A stretch of 64,000 bases of DNA from Aptenodytes patagonicus. Lineage: Eukaryota > Chordata > Aves > Sphenisciformes > Spheniscidae. A program made the position numbers and the translations under genes. The stretch spans positions 83,482,017 through 83,546,016 of the forward strand of contig NC_134949.1 in NCBI RefSeq assembly GCF_965638725.1, in the 5' to 3' direction. The notes beneath the pieces are model-generated. The model had not been told where the DNA came from. It saw only the letters and a list, made by a program, of their open reading frames with translations, and did not search any database. Positions 15,101-30,100 of the stretch are shown in pieces. The stretch's first letter is position 1; each line of letters starts with the position of its first letter.

Positions 15101-18100
15101 TATTTGGGACACCTTAGACCTAAACTCCTTGTGCGCATTGATTACCTTTGCCTCTGCCTGAGGCGGCATTGTATCTTATATGAACTATATTGCCACTTTT
15201 AAATTTTTGCCAAATTAATACCTGATTCTCTTAAAGTTTCACCATAAATTTTTTCCTTATTTTGCCAACCTTGTATTAAGTTGTTATATTATGTTAACCT
15301 TTAAGATAAGGTTGCTGAGAGGAGAGGTTGCAGGGCAATGTAACCTTTTCATTGAAGCAACCTTACCTAACAGCTTAACATAGGGTTACACTGTCTTGCA
15401 TCTCAGGAGATCTAGCCTTTATTTTCTGTTCCTAAGTAGTTCATGACCTTGCATAAGTAATTTTATGTCTTTGTGACTTACTTGCTATATCTATAAAAAT
15501 AAATTATGTTCATCTCTTTAATAACATGCTGTAAAATTTACTAATAGAAAGTGCAATATAAGAGATAGCACTACTTTTGTGGTAGCTGTGATGGCCTAAG
15601 GATACAAGAGGATGAATGCTTGTAGCTCAAAGTAGGATCTTTTCAGATCAGCTGATTTAGCTAGAAGTTGTTTTGTGTGCACAGCTCCTTCTACAAGACT
15701 CACTGTTTATTATCTCTAAATATTGTGTCACATTATACTTCCAGTGAAACTGAGTCAGGCCCTGGGCAATTCCACCGACTACAGATAAAAATCTCCAATT
15801 TATTCTTTATAAAAACAGCAGCTTTGGTTGCACTTATTTTCCTTTCCTCAACAGAGTGGCCACAATTTTAAGAACTGTACCATTTCTACTGGGTTCAAAA
15901 TATTCCATAAAATTTATGATAGGTTTCACATCTTAAAAAGCAGCCTTTTGGAGCCAGCAGTGTGCCCTTACAGCAGCAGTGTGCTCTTTCATATGTTAAT
16001 TGTTGCATTCAACAGGTGTGTGTGCACAACGACATAGTCTACCCTGTTGGGACAACCTGGGAAGATGGTTGCAGAGAATGCTCTTGCACTAGTATGAGAG
16101 ATGATGTTACAGGACTTCAGATGATGGAGTGTCATGACAAGGCGTGTAACACATTCTGCTCTCGGGTGAGTAACATTTAAACCAGTGCATTAGCCAGCAG
16201 AGCCCTGATGGGGATCTGAAATGATTACTTTTAAACCTGTGTGTTTAGAGAAACCACAGAAAAATAGAAAATAAGTGTTGTAGCAACGAATTATCTTGGG
16301 AACAGAGTCTAAGAAGGCCTGAGCATTACTGACTTTACTTTAGGGTTATTGTTTTAGGATCGTATCCTGCCGCCTAGGAAATCAGTAACAAGTTTATTTT
16401 ATATTTCAGTAAAAGCAGAACTGCATCCTGAAGTGTCTATCATTTACACCACTTGCACAATACGTACTTGTGATGTTTGAAGTTCAGTTTCAAATGACTT
16501 TGTTCTAGCTGAAGTTCACTTTGTGAAGAGAACATTTCAGATCTGTCTATTGCTCAGCTCTGCCCATTATAGCGATAATAACACCATATGCTGTGGCCTT
16601 TATTATGCTCAGACATCTGCTACGTGCTATAAAATTGTGTGGTCTACTTTTGGAAGCCCGCAAAGGAATTATGAGCTGCTTTGTTATATTGACATAGCCG
16701 GTCAAGCAGGAGGAGACAGATACTTGGTACAAAAATTTGGCGGAAGAATTCTAGAAGGGTCAAAGGAATTGGTTAAAAGTCAGCAGCACTTGCCAGTGTC
16801 ATAGATTAGAAGACTTTGACCATAACATGATTTGTGCAAACAAAAATTAAAAATGTTTTTTATACTTCCCTTAAACTACACAGTTTACATCCCTAACATT
16901 CCTCACCTTAATATAATGTGGAGAATAAGGAAGTAAAAAAATCACTGTAAAGTTAAATGTGATGCCCTAGAGTTGCATTTTGCTCTGGTATCTAGCACCT
17001 TGTACCCATAACCCCTGAGCATCCCCATGTCCTTGCTTCATGAGGTTAGCATGGATGGGTCAGTCAGGGAGGACAGTGGAAATACACCGCTTGGGTCTGC
17101 AGAAAAAGCAGATGGCAGAAGAGGTTGCACAGCCCAGCCAAGTGCTGACAGCCCACGCCCCTTACCAACTGCCATGTGGCCAGAGAAGTTGTGCTGCAAA
17201 CATCAGAGGCTAACATAAATACATTTTGCCTCTTTGTAAAGCTTTCAGGATATACATGGATTAATTGAAGTTGTTTTTGATGGTATTAGCCAATTCCATT
17301 CAGGAAAAGGCACACCTGGCTCGAAGCAGTTCCTCCCTAGTCCATGGTCTGGTGTGTTCACAATCTGCCAGTTCAGTGGGCTGTGTGAGGTCCATGTGGA
17401 GCAACTAGATGTGGCTGTATGGGATTCAGAATATTCTCTGCAGGTCTTTTGCTGACCCAGGGCTTTTCCCATAGGTTTGTTCTTGCCTGAACCGTGAAAT
17501 GAAGCCCAGAAGGAGCTAATTTGTTTTTTTCGTCAGTGCAGAAGCAAAGATGAGCTAGTTAATGCTATGCAAATCTCCAAGTTGCTTTTGACTATAATAT
17601 TAGGCTACATATTGCATTAACCCACACAAAATTTAAACGGTTGACCAAGCAGCAAGCGTTTCCAAATGTGTATTGTAACACCAGTGCTTTCAGTGGTCCG
17701 GTAGCTGATAAAAGTCTGCATGTTGGCCTTGTGACTCAGCAGACTGCCCTGGTGTCATTACAGGTGACCAGCTGGAATTTGTCAGTGGGAAATGCAAAGG
17801 AGGGCATACTACAGCAATAACTGCAAACCCCTTTAACTAAGAGGGACAGGTGCTGCTTCTGTGTTTGATTCACTGTGCTGACTGGGATGCGACTGTGATG
17901 TTCTGGGTTTTCTAGTGCTGCATGTGAGACAAACTTAACTTGCTTTTTTCTGCTCCAGGAGTAGGTTTTTTTCTTCTGGCTGGAAATACAGTGAATCTCC
18001 AAACAAATATGGCACGCACATTTCCCTCCTCTTCCAAGTCTCCAAATATTTGCAGCCTATTTCCTACTGTTTTTCCTAAACCTTTTAACAGATTTTAAAA

Positions 18101-21100
18101 AGTCTGCCTTCTTTTTTGGAATAGGTCCCATTTATTTATGCAGTTGCGTTCAGAACAGAGGCTAAGAAAAATCAACACATGATCTCTCTTCTTCCTCCTT
18201 GCTTTTGGTCAGTTACATTTGGAAGCAAGCTCTTCGTTAGCAACCTTGTATATACAGCTATGAGAAGTTAGAGGTGGTGTTCTTTTTGCTTTCAGAAGGA
18301 CATCGTTGATAATGTGTCTGGGAGACAGACTGACCTTGGGCATAGAGCATATATGTGCAGCACCTCACAGCTGAGTTAATGGTGTTGTAGAAACCCTGCA
18401 TTGTCTGACTTGTTTTAAATTCTCATTTGAATTTACACTAATATGTATTTTAAAACAGTTAATCATGCATTGAAATTTGACTATGAACATTTCAGTTAAG
18501 CAAACTAATATCTGAAAAGCAATTCTCTGTTCTGAACTCTAAGCTAATTGTGTTGTGATTTTTAAAGAATTTCAGACGCCTTAATACCACTGTATTTCAA
18601 TATCATTTAACTTACAGCATCCGTATCAGAACAAGGCTGTCCACAAGGTATGTGGACTTGAGAAGGTGTGAAAAAAACCCAACCTTTTTTTGAATAATAT
18701 TTTCCTCTGCTGTCTTGAACACTGCATAATTCCAGAGCAAAAAACCAATCCATTAAAAAAAAAAAAAAAAAACAACAACAAACCAAACTAGTGCTCTTTC
18801 TGAGAGTGTAGAGTTAGGTGAGAAAGCTTGAGGGTGCCCAGTGCAGTGAAAACCATGAGGATAGATGTGAGAGCTTTCAGCTGTTGCAAGGAGAGGCTTG
18901 TTTCTAGTATGGCAATTATTATGGAATATTAAATCTAAATTATCTGGCTGTGTTTTGGCTGATAGCCATAACTTCATCAATAATCTATTATTCTAATAAA
19001 ATATCATTAATGCAGAGCTACAGTTTCTTGACAAATCAGCCTTAAGCATTGCAGTGTCAAAAGCTTTTTTAAAACAAACAAAAAGCCTTGGTAGAAACCA
19101 TGCCAGTTCTTTTTGGGAATCTGCCATTTCTTCTGCTGCTTTAATGGTTATCAAAGTTGTACAAGCAAAACCGTAGCTGTTGGAGAACCTGGATAGCTCA
19201 GATTTTCTTTTTTCTTTTGCTTATTCCTGATTCAGTGGATATACATACATATCAAGGACCGCAGAAGTTCTGTAATCCAGTTTGAATTGGCCTTAAAGCT
19301 TATTTTTCAGTTCAGATTAGATGACATTGAAAGTTGTATTGACATTAAAGGCATCATGGATCATTACTAAGATGATGTTCAAATTCTCTGCTGCTCATGG
19401 CTATTAATTCCATTGCCAGGTCTTAAAGTTGTGGAGTATCATTGTTGACTGTGTCATCTGACTTCTGCGAAAACAGCTTACAGCTTTTTATCTAGCTACA
19501 CAAAAAGAGAAAAAAAAAAGTAAAAATGTAATGCATGCTCCTTCACCCTGATGAATGAACGGTGCTACTGTTCTCCCAAGCATGACAAAATCAGACTTAA
19601 ATCCTATCTGTTGTTTTAGAATGTGAAGAAATGCTATGGAAAAAGAGTAGATGTTTCAGTAAAATGAACCAATCCCACAGTTCTCTGAGGATGTTAACAG
19701 CAAATACAGACTTCTCATTTGCAAACCAGATGTGGGTTTGCTTCATTATATGTCATAGTCCCCTCACTTTTTCTGTCCTCTTCTATCTTTCTCTTACCAA
19801 AGTTTTGAGAAAGCAAGCAGATAATTGCTGTAATTATTGCATGTGCCACAAGGAGGAGTGGTGTCCCCTTCCTGGAGCTTCTTCAGAAATTATTTTTTCA
19901 AGAGTACATCAGATAATATCCCTTCAGAGAATCATGGTGATAAAATGGATAACAGCTTTCCAAACACCTTAAAATCATGAGTATACTAATGTGAAGGGAG
20001 CACTTGTTTTGCTTAATTTCTGTCAATGTTCTTGGAGTTAGGTACTTTGTAAGTGATATAAAAGAGTGTGGTTTAAAGTATTGGATAATTTAAAGTATTA
20101 GATGATTGAGAAGAATGAAGCATGATTTTCTCAGATAAATGTTTAAGACAAAGCCATTTGGCTAAGTGTGTGTAAATTAATTAGGTTAGATTTTCAAGCC
20201 TCTTGATGACTGTGTTAAATTAAAATAAAGAACATTTGCACCATACGTGCAAAGGCATAGTGAATGATGGTTGCAAGAGATGCTGACTACTGAATCTGTG
20301 GCTTTAATCTCCAATATTTCAAATGGATATTTTCCTTTGAAGCAGCATGTAAAGTAGTAAATGGCTTAATAGTGTGTATTAAGGAGGTCAAAGAAATTAA
20401 TGTAAAAGGAAGACTGTTTGAATATTAGATGTGCAGGATCCCATTTAAAAACTATGAAAGTCTTGGTGGGAGGTAATTTCAAACATCCTGCTTGCATTTT
20501 AAAGCATAATTTATTATGGAAATTAGAAAATAATACCTTAATGTTCTAGAGACTTGCAAATGGAGAATTAAGTTCTTACCTGGGGTAAATGAGTGCAGCT
20601 CCAGGGAAATCTCTAGAATTGTGCTGATTCATCACCACTGAAGATTTTGCTTTCAGCATTTCAAGTTGGTTGATATCCATCCTACTGGGTTTTTCTCAGT
20701 CTACCATTGCCATTTTCATTCTCTTTGGTTCCTCCAACCCTCTCTAGTTACTATCATCTCAATATGTAAAAGGAAAATACCGGACCCTTCTTAAAAATAC
20801 TACGTTGAGGAATAATCTTTGTTCTTTCTTTCCTGCTTTGTTGGCCAAAAGGCAGCTGACAGATTTTTCTGGCCAAAACCTTCGTGCCCGTGAAAAGATG
20901 AACTATGTATACTGAACAACCCTAGAATGAAAGAGGGAGTGCAGAAATATGCCAAGCCATAGCCTGTGGGGATCCCTCTGGTAGCCTTGAGTAGGTGATG
21001 AAACCAAAATGTGCGTTCTCTGAATGCTACAGAATTAATCCGCGTTCTTCTTTTCTTTGTCGCAAGCCAAGACCCAGTTCAAAAGTGGGCAAAATTTCCC

Positions 21101-24100
21101 CCCCATGCTGAATGTCTTAATCCATATGCTTTCACCCTTCATACAGGAGATCAGCTTTATCTCAGGATTTGTGTTTTATCAAACAGCCTGATCTGGCGGT
21201 ATAACTGAGCTCTTGTCAGGTTCTCCGTCACAGCTGCTGATTATCACTCCCCAGTCAGCCACGTGCACCTGTTCAAATGCGAGGGGTGCCTTGTGTTGCC
21301 TTATCCCTTACCTCCCGGGGCATGGGGATTGTTTTAGTCCTGTAGACTGTGATCTGCTTCTCAGTGTGTCAGACAGTCAGACACTTACCAAGGGCTGCTT
21401 CTGAGTTTTAATTCCCTGTTTGAAGTTTAAACTCTGTGTTAAAAAAAAAAAAAAAGGCAAGATGCAGAGGAGGAATAAAGCAGCAGATCCAGTCCAGAAA
21501 AAGCAGGGTACAAGCAGAATATTGACTATAAGTGGATCCTTGAACAAACCATGGCAAACACTGGCATCTCTATACGCTAGTGCCTATATGCTAGAAAATG
21601 AAAAACAATGAAGGAAGACACATACTACTTACTCTGCCTAGTTCTATCTAACATTAACCTTCAACAGCACAGTATCTGAGACTTGTCAGATGTTCATGTT
21701 CATAGACTGTGCAGCTCAGGAATAATCCTGGTAGCATATATTCTTTGTACATGAGTCATCTAACTGGAAAAAAAACAACTCCCCAAACCAACAACAAAAA
21801 ACACCTCAAAATGCACAATACGTTTTCCTTTTCTTAAATGTAACCTTAAACATTATCACCTTTAGAATTAAACGTAAAATAAAGCTTTCTTTATTTCTGT
21901 GGGCCCAAATTTCCATGGTGTGTGTACAAAAGGTGGGTTTTTCTGACGGTGAAATATTTCTCATGCTGTGGAGGTTCTGTGACCGCGAGGAATTGCTGTC
22001 CACCTTCTCCTCAAGTACAGATGGCTGCTCTGCTTTTTGAAGAGCTCATGAACTGCTGCAGTTTGCAGGTTTGTCTTCTGAGACAGGTTTGTAGGCTGCG
22101 GTGGTTCAGGGGCTGCCTTAGGCGGAGCTCAGCAGGCGCTGAGGTCAGGAGCTGTGGTCTCCTGTATTTCTTCCCCTTAGGAGTGAGAGCCCCCAGATTT
22201 TGAACACACCGAGCACCCAAAAGGCCTCTCAGGCAGGTTGAACTGTCCAAAACCAACATATTTGTCAGTGCCTTAGGGGTGCAAATCACACCTGGAGTCT
22301 GCTGTGTAGCACCTTTTCGTTTGCACTTGAGGGCTCTGTTCAAACCGACTTAGTGAAATTTGGGTCCTGCAGCTGGATTTTGCTTAGTCAGGATGCTGAG
22401 TTTATTCTGGGCACAAACAGCTCATGGATTTTTATTTCTCTGAGTTCACCACTAAAATAAAAAATTGCATCCCATACTTCAGATGCTTCAGACGTATTTA
22501 GCAGATAAAAGTCATATACAACAAAATGTTCAACAGCACATCTTTCCCCACAAAGCTAGGTCTGGTGTTACGTTGTATGACATTATACAAAATGCACTTC
22601 CATATGAAAGTCTCCTGATTATTGAGGTTTGCTAATGTGCTTCATATTGCAAATCAAGGACAGCTCATGAAGGGAGGGAGCAGTTGGGAATACTTCAGCA
22701 ATTTCAGTTCGAAGGGGTTGTACAAAATAAAATGATTCTTATTTTCATTGGCATTTTCCACACAAACAATATTTTCTTTGACAGAACATCTTTCCTTCAA
22801 CTCTGTATTGAAATCAGAATTATGCTTTGACCTTTGGAGACTGCCTAGCTATTAAATATAGAAAATATTATTTCTAATTAAAATAAAGCTCCTTGCTTTC
22901 TTTCACTTAGATATTCCAGTGTTTGAATACTTGACTAGTTGCTTCAGGAGATGAAAAGATGAAATTATCAGTCAAAATTGGTCCTTTGATTACATTTCTG
23001 ACCAACCCTTTCCCTCTGCTTCAGCGCAGGGCAGTCAGAATGCTTGAATGTGCTCAGACTGAATCCTAACCTTGAAGTCCGAGGAATAGGAAAGGGAGTT
23101 ATGAGTGCTGATTAACATCCAAGATGCCACTAGAACAATTTTTACCTTTCATTTTGTTTTGCATAATAGTATTATATATTAAAAAAAAGGATTTTTGAAA
23201 TACTTTTGTATTCCTCTGTAGGGCCATATTAGTGGAAAGACTTGCTCTTTACAATTTGCTAATGCATAAAAGAAACTGCTCACATACAATAAACCAACAT
23301 TTGGAAATGACTGCCGCTTAATGCTGTTGAAGTAGCTCAGGGTCCTCTGAAAGCATTTTTCCTTTACCTCTTCCCTTTCCATTTCTGCCTGTTTATACCA
23401 TTGTTCTTTTCTGTCTTGTGGCAAATCTTTGTGCTGTTACATATTTGAGCAGATCCTAGCAAAAGGAAGAGGGGTTTGGGTGATTTCAGATTTCTTCTTT
23501 CTTTTTTCTTTTGTTTTTTAAATGTTAGGCACGATCAACATTTTCTGTACTCCAAGAAGGGGTGCTCCATACCAGATTAAAGAAGCTGATATCCTCAGAA
23601 GACTGGCCCATTAGTTGATTTGCATGACTTGAAGAAGGGTAGTACCTAGAGTTAGTTGATGTAGCTGAAGTGAATGTCTTCAAAATATATATTAAGCGGG
23701 AACTAATGAGATAAGAATTTCTACTTCTGATGTTGTGTGCATTTTTTTTTTTTTTTTGACAGATGATGTTAACCATTTAACAGGATGCTGAGCTGGGTGG
23801 ACCACTTGTTTGTTCGTAATAGCAGTGTGTGACCTTACAGTTCTGTTTTCAAACTCCCCTCTCCATAAAAAGTTGCTAACGTTAAGCATTTATCCCAGTG
23901 TTTTCTTTTAGGATTAGTCTTCTCATTTGTCTTCTATTCCTACATCAGTCAGTCCTTTTCTTTTCTCCCACAGGGATACAAGTATATCGTCCAAGAAGGG
24001 GAGTGTTGTGGGAGATGCCAGAAGACTGCCTGTGAGGAGCAGCTATTCTGGTCTCGGGGCGATGCAGATCCTCGTTTGCACGAGGTGAGGTGGAGGTGGC

Positions 24101-27100
24101 GTGGACACTTCCTCTTCTAGCAGAAGTGCCCTGGAATTGTTTTGTGTTCCACGGAAGGAGATGAAGAAGTTATGTGTTATTTCTCCTATACGGAAAGCAT
24201 CACTGAAAAACAATTTTTTTGGGAGCATGTGACTTACCCACTTGGTTCGAACAAGCAAACCCTCTCTTCCATTTTCAGGCTCTAAGGAAGCAATCTTTTT
24301 ATGTAAAAAAAGCAATTTCGCAAATGCTAGCTCAAAAGAATATTAACGGGACATACTTCTCTGGCTATAAGCTATTTGTTTAAATTATTCCCAATTAATT
24401 TGTATTACTCTATGGACAACAGGCAGGTGGGGTAGTGGATTGCTTGAATTCAGAAAGAATATCCTATTTGGTACACACTGAAATATCAGGAAGTAAATGA
24501 GGATAGAAACATGAATTATTCTCTGGTTGCTAAAGATGGTTGCTGCATGTCAGGTCCGATCACAGTGGTCCACTCCATGCTTGTTCTCTGCTCAGAATAA
24601 CAGTTTATTTCCAGCAGTGTGCCTCTTCCCTTAGGATTCAAAGAGCCCAACGGGAAGTGAGTACATGCAGCCATTTAAAATGTGCTGCAGATACCATACC
24701 ACTCTGGAAAGCTAGGTGGATATTTGTTTCTTTTCTTGCCCACATTTTTCATTCCTTCAGGCTATTCAGTTTGTTCTGTCCCTAACCCAACCGCCCTTGG
24801 CAAGCCTTTGCCTGCCCCAGTAGCATTAAATTGCTTAATCCTATGCAGAGCTTTGGATTCAACAAAGGCAGGAACAGTAAGTTAGTTATGTTTAAAATAA
24901 TAGACCTTCTTCTAATCTTTTCTTCTCTAAGTGTTGTTTATTATAGTGTGTCTGCATTTTCATCTACACCTCACTTTCACATGTTTGATATTAACTTTTA
25001 AATCGTTTCTTTTACAAAGGCAGTCTACTGCTGTCTCTTTAAAAGTTAATGTAACATTTTGCAGCCTGCCTCTTCCCTGATTTTACCAAGGGCGTTTCTT
25101 AATGTGGATCAATATTCTGCTCTGCTTCATAAAACAAGCCTTCAGAAGGCCTATTTTAATGTCCCACCATGTCTTACTGATTTCGATTGTCCTAATGGAG
25201 TAATAGATCCTTATACTCTGCTGTCCCTTTCTTGCTGTGTCCTCTTTCAACTCTTCTGTCAGACTGTTCTTTAAACTGATTGTCGTGGTAAGGATCTGTG
25301 GAGAACTGTTGAGTGACAGACTGTTCCTGACGCAGTAAACGTGCTTTTTGCAAACCAGAATGTTGGCTATGGTGGTCTTCCTGCTATCCAGTGGTACAAA
25401 TACTGCTGCCTATATTTAATCCTTTTACAATTTCCCATCAGGTTGGCACAGAGTGGCGATCCCCCTTCAACCATTGCATTATCAATGAGTGCATCCGGGT
25501 GAACAATGAGGTTTTTGTGCAGCAAAAGAATCTTTCTTGCTCTCAAATGGATGTGCCTGACTGTCCGGAGGGAACTGAACTACGCTGTGACCAAATAATA
25601 GACTGCTGTCCTTCTTGCAGATGTGGTAAGGTTTTGTGTATGACAAATGGAATCACTGGAGAATGAGTCATCTCATGTGTTGATCTTCTGTTTCTCAACA
25701 GCAATTTCAAAAGTGTGTGTTATGCAAGTATAGTACTACTTTGAAACTCTCCTGTATAATTTAGACACCAAGTATGATAGCACCTGCTGCTATTGCTTTC
25801 TCTTTACAACTGATGTTCACTGCCACTTTTTAAACTGCTTACCATTGAAGCTATTTTGCATTGCTTCAGAGAGACATACCAGGCTATGTCTCTACAGCTC
25901 TAGCCTGCATTGTTAAGTATTTAAAAGAGGTCTTGAGATGTTTTTGGCCTAGGAAGGTTCGATGCTCTCCCCAGTTCCTGCTATGAACAGCGAGTTTGCA
26001 CGCAGCCATGCTGTCTCCTCCGTGTCTCTGAGCATTGTGGCTGTGGCCATTTCCTAGCACAGACTTGGGTCAAAATTCCAAATCAGATGATTTGACTAAT
26101 TGGCCTCAATCTGGGAAGACTCCCAGTCATGTTTAATTGACAAGTACATAGGCAGCCACAGGGTGAGGAGCTAGCAGTGGCAGGAGGAGGAGAAATAAAC
26201 ACTGTAACTTGCAGAAAACCTGTGAGTGCATCTGCTGTGAGTGCAAGGCTTGAACTGGAGGGGAAAATCTACATTGTGCCTTGTACTTGTTAAAAAACAG
26301 CTCAGCAAGGGATATTTGGAGGTGGAATTCAGCATAGCTCTAACAAATTGTTGCCTTTCAAGGTATAATGTAAGAGGGTTCAATTATGCCTCTTTACAGT
26401 GAAACTGGATCTAAATGGTCTCAGTTGGAACTCTCGTAAGTCAAAAAAAACATACCTGTGCTTTATTTAATCTCGGTAATGTCATGATAATAGTAATGCT
26501 AAACGGAATATTATCTTCTTTTTCAGTACCTCTGAATGGTTGTCCTTTGAATGGCACTGTTATTGGGGTAAGACACGATTCCCTTTATTTGCTGTAATGG
26601 TAAGACATTTAGATACATGAATGAGCTTTTGAAGAACATGAACTTGCCGGAATACAGATAAGCGTACAGGGCAGCTTTGTTCAGAGAGAATCTCTGCAAG
26701 TGGGACCTTGGGGTAAAAGCAGTGGCAAGGGGGTCAGCATGTGTATGTCCAGTTCATGACCCTGCCACAGTCTTCCTATGTGACAATGAGTATCTCTGCA
26801 AAATGGGGGCAGTAACGTTTCCTTATCTTGAAAGGATGGTTGAGGAAAATGCTTAGAAACTGTGGTAATCTGCATTGTGTCATGACTTGCAGACTACCAA
26901 ACACACAGGAAACTATCTGCAAGGGATAATCTCAAAAATGATCCTTGCCCACCTTGGGGAAGCAAAAACTTCCCGTATTCTACCTAGAGGATAAGGCAGA
27001 TTAAAAAAGGATGGAGACTCTTACTCCACCTGTGTGGAAGGAGGGGTATCTCTCCTTGGCTATTAGCAGGAACAGGAAAACTGAGCTTTCTCACTGTTTG

Positions 27101-30100
27101 ACCTCTGTCCCCTTTCAAGATCCCTGCTGATATGCCCTCAGAGGAAATTTTTTCTCAACTGCATATTTAATGGATAGATTAAGACATGTTTAACCCAGCC
27201 CATGACGGTGGGAATGATGGGAGTTAAGCATCTGATCTCATTTATGCCGAATTTATCTTTGGAGAGCTCTGTCAATTGTCCATTGTTTCCCTAAATCCAC
27301 ATTCTGGCAGCACCTCTGGTGTCAAAGAGCTCTAAATATTCTCATCATTCCCTGGGGAAACAGGTCCTCTTTAGTCATTTAACCTAACTTTTAACCTATG
27401 TATTCCTGCATTGTCAATGTATGTCTTTCTTTTTTCATTTATTTAAAAGGTAAGTTTACCCAAATCTCTTTGGACTTTTGAAATATGGTGGAGAGAAACC
27501 TTCTCCATCTATTTCTTCTGGTTTTGATCTTTTTCATAGGTGATGGGCATAAGTTTATCAGTTTGTTAGAGGTAAAGCCCTGTCATCAAGCATCCATCAT
27601 TCTGTGTGGGGATTACTTCCCTGTAGAATTAAATCCAAGGAGTAACTCTGCCTTTCTTGTCAGAACACTGGGAGAAGGGTTTTAAAGTGGTAAAATCTGA
27701 AATAATCTGCTTTCTCTTTGATTCCTCTCTTTGTCTCCTCCATAGTATGTTGTCAAAACTAGTTGTGGCATGTTATAAAGACCATACTTGTAGAGAATGT
27801 CATGCAGTATAGTAACTGCTAGCTCCTGCCACCTTCTGTTATATAGGATATGCATATATATATATATATTCTGTGTTGCAAAAAGAAGTTGTCTTTCCAG
27901 TTACATGCTGTTCTTCCATGAACAACTATGTGAACAACTGATTTTTTTTCTCTTCCAACAAAATGTTTACCTGATCTGTCAAGTAAAGTCTTTGTTCTAT
28001 TTTCAAGTGTTTTAAAATATTTTAAAATACTTTAAAATGAACCATAAGCAAATTTTGAAACAAAATGGCATGTTGAAGATAAAATGAGAAGTGTCTGTAC
28101 TTTGAAGACTTAAAATATTTCAACTTCTACAATATTGAAAAAAATTCCTATCTATCTTAATAAATTTTTCCCAGTTTGGAATGAATTCATAAAGTGTTTC
28201 AGCTGACACAAAACTACATTTTGACTCATTCTTATTTGCTATCTGACTATATATAAAAGCTGTCTTTAAATTCCCCCCCCCCCTTTTTTTTAATACAGCT
28301 TTTAAAATGTGTTATTGTTCTTCCTGACAATTGGTCATTTTATCAAACACTGCCTGTACAAGATTTTGGGGGTGTAGGTAGGCCCCAGCTGTTACGTTCT
28401 GTGCTCTTGCTGTCACAAGTGTCAAGCATTACTGAAGTTAGTATTCAACAATGCAGTTACCACAATGTTTTCTCAGGGTGGAGAGCGTGAAATTCAAGTT
28501 GAGATATAATCTTGGAAGATTTCTAAACAAAGTGGCCATTTTGATTAAAAAAAAAAAAAAAGAATTAGAGCTTATATTAGAACTTGTCTTAATGAACTTT
28601 TCAATTAAACTAGCTTCATTGAATGACTTATTGTGAGCTAATTAGCTATATGTCTGAAAGCTTTTGAGCAGCTGGCGTTACTACAGCTTTGTCTTACACT
28701 ATTCTCTACTTCAATGACTGTTCCAGAGTTCTGGTCAGGAAGGAAGATGTGGTGTCCACAGAAGTTTATACTTCCTGGATTTCAAAACCTTTATTCTGGG
28801 TCCTTTAAGAATAGGTTTCAAATTTCATTTCATATCAAGGGAAATGTTGCTCCATTAACTCATTGACTGAACAGTTCCAAGTTTTGAGTCTTTTACTGCA
28901 GTTCTGTTAACTGACTGTGTCCTTAATCCCTTTACATTTTTGTCTTGTATCTGGTTACCAATATTATATTCCAGTAATTTGGTGTATTGCATTCACTCTG
29001 CTGTTCTTAACAATGCTGTTGGCTTTAACTGCAGACTTCCAAGCAGGTGGCTGTATTTACCAAAAGGATTATCTGTATCACTCATCTGTTTTCCCAGGCT
29101 TTTATTGAGTGGCATTTTTGAAGGAGATCTGAGTAGATTTGGGCTTCATGCAGGTTATTTTGGTTGCGCTGACTAACACTGGGTTAGCAGATGTTGACAT
29201 TTCATTCTAAGTTAGCCAAGAAAACACACGATAGATGTATTATATAAAGGGAAAAAGATGTATCGATCCATTATTTCACTCATTTCTGTCATGCTAGGCT
29301 ATGTTTGTTCACAGAAAGCCATTGTTAAAGCCATTTGCATGCTGATCTCTAAATATATTAAATAAATATCATAGAACTAAGCTGTGATGCAAACTTTGGA
29401 TCAAGGTAAGACCTTCCCCCAAAAGTTCAAGGCACTTGTGTGTGACAATTTCATTTCAACATGTCTCCAGTAAGCCCTACGTTCCCGCCCATAACAGCAA
29501 TTTTAGTATAAACTCAGCTTTATCTATCTTTTTTGTATTTAATTGGAAAGTTAGCACTATTAGAAGATCCCATGAGGATATCAATTGTAATATCATTTGT
29601 GGCTTTATAGATGCTTTCTTCCTGATGTGAAAGCCTGGAGCTACTGAGGCATTCTGTGATAAGCATTTACTTTTAGAAGGCCTGAATTAAGTACGATTAT
29701 GATAGCAAACAAAACAAAACCAAAGAAATTTTGAAACAAGTCACCATGATGAGGACATCTCCCAGATTTGCAAGGCTTTTGTATGTACATGCACATGCTC
29801 TACTCACCAGTAGAGCAAGACTAGTGTCAGTGGATTGAATGCCCTTGTGAGGCCATGTAGTCTGTACTAGAACTATCACTCTGGTGGCCAAATGCTTTCC
29901 AATGTTGAGAGTAAACAAGAAGTCTAGTGTTTCATATGATATTTGCTATCCATCCCTCTCCCATAGGAAAATGTTATGAGTGTGTCCTCATGTCTGCATC
30001 CATTGCAGTCTTTAAACCCTCCAGATTAATAACCTGATATTCATTATAAAAGGTTAAACCAAGAAAGCTGAAGGGGTCTGCGTTGAGGTCTCAAGCTGGG

